From Phallusia fumigata (Eukaryota > Chordata > Ascidiacea > Phlebobranchia > Ascidiidae), in assembly GCA_008931825.1 (NCBI GenBank), contig QXVZ01007042.1, positions 1-36,901 of the forward strand: a stretch of 36,901 nucleotides of DNA. The letters run 5' to 3'. The notes beneath the pieces were generated by a model. That model did no database searches, was not told the DNA's origin, and worked only from the letters and a program-made list of their open reading frames with translations. This document shows positions 31,670 through 36,901 of this stretch, piece by piece (position 1 is the first letter of the stretch; each line of letters starts with the position of its first letter). The position numbers and the translations under genes are program-made.

Positions 31670-32585
31670 TCTCTTGTGTCTAAGATGTCCAAGAGGTAAT
31701 TTTTTGTTCGTTTTCTCTTCCCTAGAGGTAATTTTTCGATCTCTAAGAGGTAAATTTTCGTTCTCTCGTCTCTATAGGGGTAATTTTTCGTTCTCCCATC
31801 TCTAAGAGGTAATTTTTCTAGAGGTCATTTTTGTAAATTTTGTAATTTTTCGATCTCTAAGAAGTAAATTTTCGTTCTCTTCGTTCTGTCGTCTCTTAAG
31901 AGGTAATTTTTCGTTCTCTCGTCTTTAAATTTTCGTTCTCTTGTCTCTAGAGGTAATTTTTCGATCTCTAAGAGGTAATTTTTCGTTCTCTAAGAGGCAA
32001 ATTTTCGTTCTTTTTCGTTCTCTCGTCTCTGTAGACGTAATTTTTCGTATTTTTCGATCTTTTAAGAGGTGAATTTTCGTTCTCTCGTCTCTTAAGAGGT
32101 AATTTTTCGTTCTCTCATCTCTAGAGGTAATTTTTCGTTCTCTAAGAGCTAAATTTTCGTTCTCTCGTCTCTTAAGAGGTAATTTTTCGTTCTCCGTCTC
32201 TATAGAGGAAATTTTTCGTTCTCCCGTCTCTATAGGTAATTTTACAAACTTTTAAGAGGTGAATTTTCGTTCTCTCGGCTCTTAAGAGGTAATTTTTCGT
32301 TCTCTCGTCTCTATAGAGGTAATTTTTCGTTCTCCCGTCTCTAGAGGTAATTTTTCGATCTTAAGAGTAATTTCGTTCTTTCATCTCTAGAGGTCATTTG
32401 TCTCTTAAGAGATAATTTTTCGTTCTCTCATCTCTAGAGGTAATTTTTCGTTCTCTAAGAGGTAAATTTTCGTTCTCTCGTCTGTAAATTTTCGTTTTCT
32501 CGTCTCTAGAGGTAATAGAGGTAAATTTTCGTTCTCTAAGAGGTAAATTTTCGTTTTCTCGTAATTTTACGTTCTCTAACTCCTT
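31670..32585 (+). repeat. Central repeat of about 28 bp (GAGGTAATTTTTCGTTCTCT)
   Basis: Degenerate tandem units of GAGGTAATTTTTCGTTCTCT plus CGTCTCTA, often containing the palindrome CTCTTAAGAG. All units face the same way. It forms the spacer between the two oppositely oriented minisatellite arrays. Confidence 0.85.
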
Positions 32586-32620
32586 AAACACACAGTTATC
32601 TCTTAGAGATTTATTGTGCA

Positions 32621-34500
32621 CAGGAATTGAGATCAACACACTAAAACGATATCAATACGAAATCAAAACAAAACACAAACAATAAAAGATCACCACATAC
32701 ATTCATAAACAATATGAGATCAACAAATACACAATCAAAACTACAACATACATACACACCAACAGGAATTGAGATCAACACACTAAAACGATATCAATAC
32801 GAAATCAAAACAAAACACAACCAATAAGAGATCAACACATACATACCCAGCCAATAAGAGATCAACACATACATACCCAGCCAATAAGAGATCAACACAT
32901 ACATACCCAGCCAATAAGAGATCAACACATACATACCCAGCCAATAAGAGATCAACACATACATACCCAGCCAATAAGAGATCAACACATACATACCCAG
33001 CCAATAAGAGATCAACACATACATACCCAGCCAATAAGAGATCAACACATACATACCCAGCCAATAAGAGATCAACACATACATACCCAGCCAATAAGAG
33101 ATCAACACATACATACCCAGCCAATAAGAGATCAACACATACATACCCAGCCAATAAGAGATCAACACATACATACCCAGCCAATAAGAGATCAACACAT
33201 ACATACCCAGCCAATAAGAGATCAACACATACATACCCAGCCAATAAGAGATCAACACATACATACCCAGCCAATAAGAGATCAACACATAACACATACA
33301 TACATGAACAATACATACATAACCAACAAGAGATCAACACATACATACATAACCAATAAGAGATCAACACATACATACACAGCCAACAAGAGATCAACAC
33401 ATACATACACAGCCAATAAGAGATCAACACATACATACATGAACAATACATACATAACCAAAAAGAGATCAACAAATACATACACAACCAATAAGAGATC
33501 AACAAATACATACACACATAACCAATAAGAGATCAACAAATACATACACAACCAATACGACATCAACACACATACACAACCAATAAGAGATCAACAAATA
33601 CATACACAACCAATACGACATCAACACAATACATACACAACCAATAAGAGATCAACAAACACATACATACATACATACACAACCAATAAGAGATCAACAC
33701 ATACATACACAACCAAAAAGAGATCAACACATACATACATGAACAATAAGAGATCAACAAATACATACACAACCAATAAGAGATCAAAAAATACATACAC
33801 AACCAATAAAAGATCAACACAAACATACACAACCAATTCGACATCAACAAATACATAAACAATCAATAAGACAACAACATATACATACACAACCAATAAG
33901 AGATCAACATATGCATACATGAACAATAAGAGATCAACATAAACATACACAACCAATTCGACATCAACACATCCTTACACAACCAATACGAGATCAACAC
34001 ATACATACACAACCAATAAAAGATCAACAAATACATAAACAACCAATAAGAGATCAGCACATACATACACAACCAATAAGAGATCAACATATACATAAAC
34101 AACCAATACGATATCAACACATACATACACAACCAATAAGAGATCAGCACATACATATACAACCAATAAGAGATCAGCACATACATACACAACCAATAAC
34201 AGATCAACAAATACATACACAACCAATAAGAGATCAACACAAACATACATGAACAATAAGAGATCAACACATACATACACAACCAATAACAGATCAACAA
34301 ATACATAAACGACCAATAAGAGATCAACATATACATACACACCAATAACAGATCAACGTATACATACACAACCAATAAAAGATCAACATAAACATACACA
34401 ACAAATATGAGTCCAACATATATACATACACAACCAATACGACATCAACACATACATACACAACCAATAAGAGATCAACACATGCATACACACTAATACA
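32621..34500 (-). repeat. Minisatellite array 3, 30-bp unit, inverted relative to array 1
   Basis: On the + strand the unit reads ACCAATAAGAGATCAACACA then TACATACACA. Its reverse complement (GGTTGTGTATGTATGTGTTG then ATCTCTTATT) is clearly the array 1 unit. The left end contains a duplicated leader (AGGAATTGAGATCAACACAC at about 32622 and 32764, offset 142). Units are variable except at 32821-33270. Confidence 0.9.
32821..33270 (-). repeat. Homogeneous tandem block: 15 identical 30-bp units
   Basis: Fifteen consecutive units, each starting CCAATAAGAGATCAACACAT and ending ACATACCCAG, with no base difference seen. A sixteenth partial unit runs to about 33290. The ACCCAG end is unique to this block, so it expanded recently from one variant unit. 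Confidence 0.95.
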
Positions 34501-34559
34501 AAAAATATAAATTGTGACAAAAAAATATAAATTTTAATTGCGCAAAATAGAACAAATGC

Positions 34560-36901
34560 AATAGACCCAATGAAGACCAACATGTGTGCACCCACGTTCA
34601 CCTTCATGACGAGCAAGTGAGATGTGGAGGAACAGACAGCAGATGATATGACTTTCGTGATGCCCAAAGTATTCTCCTGGAAAAATGAAAAGTCCAGGAT
34701 GACGACATTATCTACTGGCTGCTTGACCGCCGTCATCTTCTATATTAAGATCCAGGAGAAGTTGGCGATCCCAGCAACCAAACAACCAGAAATGGTCACC
34801 TCCCAAATGCAGATTTACCCTCGACAAAGAAAAAAACAAATTTCCTGAAACAAAAACATACCAGAGTCAGAAAAACGCTATTTCACCTCTATAAACATCT
34901 GAATTATATTGTAAAACTATACTGCGAAGGCTAAACGGTGTGCACCCTTTCAGCCTTAACCGATCAAACTTGAAACACGAAAAACAACGATAAATCGACA
35001 ATGTAAGTTTAGATAATTACCTGTTAAGCTTAAACCGTCTGAAGTGGGCGATCCCAGCAATCCAACAACAAGATATGGTCCCTTTCCAAATTCACATTTT
35101 CCAGCGGCAAGACCAAAGTTTCTGAAACAAAAACATACCAGAGGCAGAAAAACGATATTTCATCTCAATCTACTTGCAAGTTATATCGTAAAACAACTGT
35201 GAAGGCTAAACAGTGTGCACCCTGGTTAGCTTCCACCAATAAATTTAAACACTGATTATATCGTAAAGTAATTTTTTTATTTGAGCCTGAAATTTGAATT
35301 GTTATTGTACTTTTTTACAGTCAATTACCTGTTGTGCATTAAACCGTCTGGAGTTGGCGATCCCAGCAATCCAGTAACCAGAAATGATCTGCTCCCTAAT
35401 TCAGATTTTTCCTAGACAACGATATAGCCAAAGTTCCTGAAACAGAGACAAAGTATGCAAATTTATCTCTATACGTTTGTAATTCATATCTTTTAGAGCA
35501 ATGGCTAAACAGTGTAAATCCTGCTCAGCTTTCATCACCAACAAATATTGTTTAACAGGTTGTTCGTTGTGATTTATATCGGAAATGTGCTTGACTGTAT
35601 TTAACGATGCTGGTCTAACGTTCTGAAACTTCAACGCGGTTTTAGTAATGCGCTATAAATTTAACAACGTTTTGCCTCATGTCAGAGCAAATGTAAGCTT
35701 ACGTGCTACTGCACCGCAGAGAACTACTGTAAATAGAAGCGGAGCTATGGTAACTCAACGTTTCAAAAAAATATGTTAATCACATGCTAGGAGGTGTTGC
35801 ATTCACGATATATACAACTGTACCTTGAGCATTTAACTGTTGACGTCAGTGATTTAATCAACGATCAGAAACGGGCTCCTTTAAACGATGCTGGTCTAAC
35901 GTTCTAAAGTCGATGCTAATATTCTGAAAGAAATGAGCAACGTTAGAAATAAATCGCAAACGTAGACCCTACAATACATTGTTTCCAATACACGCCAGCC
36001 TTTATAGTTAAAGAAGCAATCAGTGCACAACATGTAATTTGACTCAATTGTGGGAGGCTAGCAGCGTAATTGCTGTAATTCTATGACTAAACACAGCCAT
36101 TATTCCACCACTATAGCATGTTGTACAAACTGTCTCAATTTTACCTAGGTCGGACATTGTTTAATAATTTGACCCATTTTAGGGTTAGTGGGGTAACCGC
36201 TGAGGCTATAAAGTAAAATGCAGCAATCATTACACAGCAATGGTCCAATCCTAAAATCGTATAAAATGTCACCCAAATCGAACATTGTTTGAAAAGTTAA
36301 CCACTAGGGGTCCATATTCACCAAGCTACTACAGTTTCATTCAACCGGGACCACCCGTTGATACCTAATTTCATTTTTTCTGAAGTAACCCTATCACCAC
36401 ATAAACCTATTGTTTGTGGTGTTTGCAAGCAAGTCTTTTAGGGCTAGCGGCGTAACCACTGTGGCTATGGGGTCAAATAGTAGGCACAGCTGCAAGGTCA
36501 TATTTTCCAGCTATAAGAGTTTCGCCGAACTTTATTAATCAGTTCACTGCAAAATTGCAAGAACAAACTACAGAGTAATTGAACATAGTTATTTACCTGT
36601 TCGGCATTAAATCGTTTGAAGTTGGCGATCCCAGCAGCCCACCAACCAGCAAGGTCTCCTTCTAAATCCAGATTTTTACACGACAGCGGCAAGAAGTTCC
36701 TTAAACAAAAACATACCAGGACAGAAATGGAAAATTCAATTAATTACACTTGCAAATTATATCTCAAAATTATACTGCGAAGGCTAAACAGTGTGCACCC
36801 TGGTTAGCACCCTGGTTAGTTGCTTGACTGTAATTAACGATGCTGGTCTAACGTTTCTGAAACTAAACAGACTCCTGTAAACGAAAATAAAATAAATAAA
36901 C
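34560..36901 (-). repeat. Right arm: cassette repeats in reverse orientation
   Basis: Type A exon-like cores read on the - strand at 35021-35121, 35329-35436 and 36597-36699, each with an AG before and GTAA after. Another starts at 34844. Hairpins with the GTGCAC loop lie near 34925-34955, 35195-35230 and 36780-36810, with a decayed one near 35505-35535. The core 36597-36699 has the same 103-bp length as 3429-3531. A TGACGTCA lies at 35841-35848. Confidence 0.8.
35583..36810 (-). repeat. Near-identical inverted copy of 3320-4379
   Basis: 35583 pairs with 4379 and homology runs to about 36810, which pairs with about 3320. The right copy has about 170 extra bases near 36255-36410. Beyond, 36815-36901 continues with pieces matching 2938-2995 and 2240-2277 reversed, so two segments of the left block are absent on the right. 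Confidence 0.9.

Noticed and set aside
32821..33270. Regular 30-bp repeats resembling a CRISPR array
   Set aside because: Units are directly contiguous with no unique spacers, and the context is a eukaryotic intron-containing genome. It is a minisatellite.
32783..34399. Several long - strand frames (V-Y-V-C-V-D-L-L-L-type decapeptides)
   Set aside because: Same cause: satellite translation in more than one frame, with no start context, splice sites or domain.

Overview
This is eukaryotic, almost certainly metazoan, DNA: AT-rich, intron-rich and repeat-laden. The only protein-coding gene I can support is a Bicaudal-C (BicC/Bicc1) orthologue on the + strand, built from about 16 visible exons between 4492 and about 19009. 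It has a C-terminal KH domain, a long low-complexity linker, the conserved E-V-R-T-P-T block and a C-terminal SAM domain split by an intron. The chordate-like BicC sequence and short introns suggest a tunicate such as Ciona. That assignment is inference.

Layout. 1-4379: a block of degenerate dispersed/tandem repeats with exon-like cores. 4381-19009: the BicC gene, broken by single-N joins at 4380, 5657, 11465 and 18993. The exons for the N-terminal KH domains are absent, and one exon is missing between 9940 and 11518 by reading phase. A 774-bp segment carrying a KH exon is present twice, exactly, on either side of the N at 5657, which looks like an unmerged contig overlap. 18994-19199: a small fragment holding two copies of an about 70-bp repeat. 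19640-19858: a CpG-containing, CCAAT-box-bearing promoter-like segment ending in a good splice donor. 19900-28700: a long array of cassettes in which exon-sized cores with AG/GT borders alternate with intron-like segments. Many of those segments carry a conserved hairpin whose loop contains the self-complementary GTGCAC. A small hAT-like element lies at 24411-24686.

28780-34500: a very large minisatellite region. A 30-bp unit runs GT-rich on the + strand (28780-31560). A different repeat of about 28 bp follows (31670-32580). The same type of 30-bp unit then returns in reverse orientation (32640-34500), including 15 identical tandem copies. 34560-36901: the exon-like cassette repeats return on the - strand. 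Together 27-36.9 kb form an imperfect giant inverted repeat centred near 32.1 kb. Part of the right arm (35583-36810) is also the near-identical reverse complement of 3320-4379.

The most promising undescribed system is the cassette array at 19.6-28.7 kb. Its recurrent splice-site borders, recurrent hairpin with partner-site changes, and promoter-like head are consistent with a multi-exon non-coding transcription unit made by cassette amplification. Transcription is not shown by the sequence alone.
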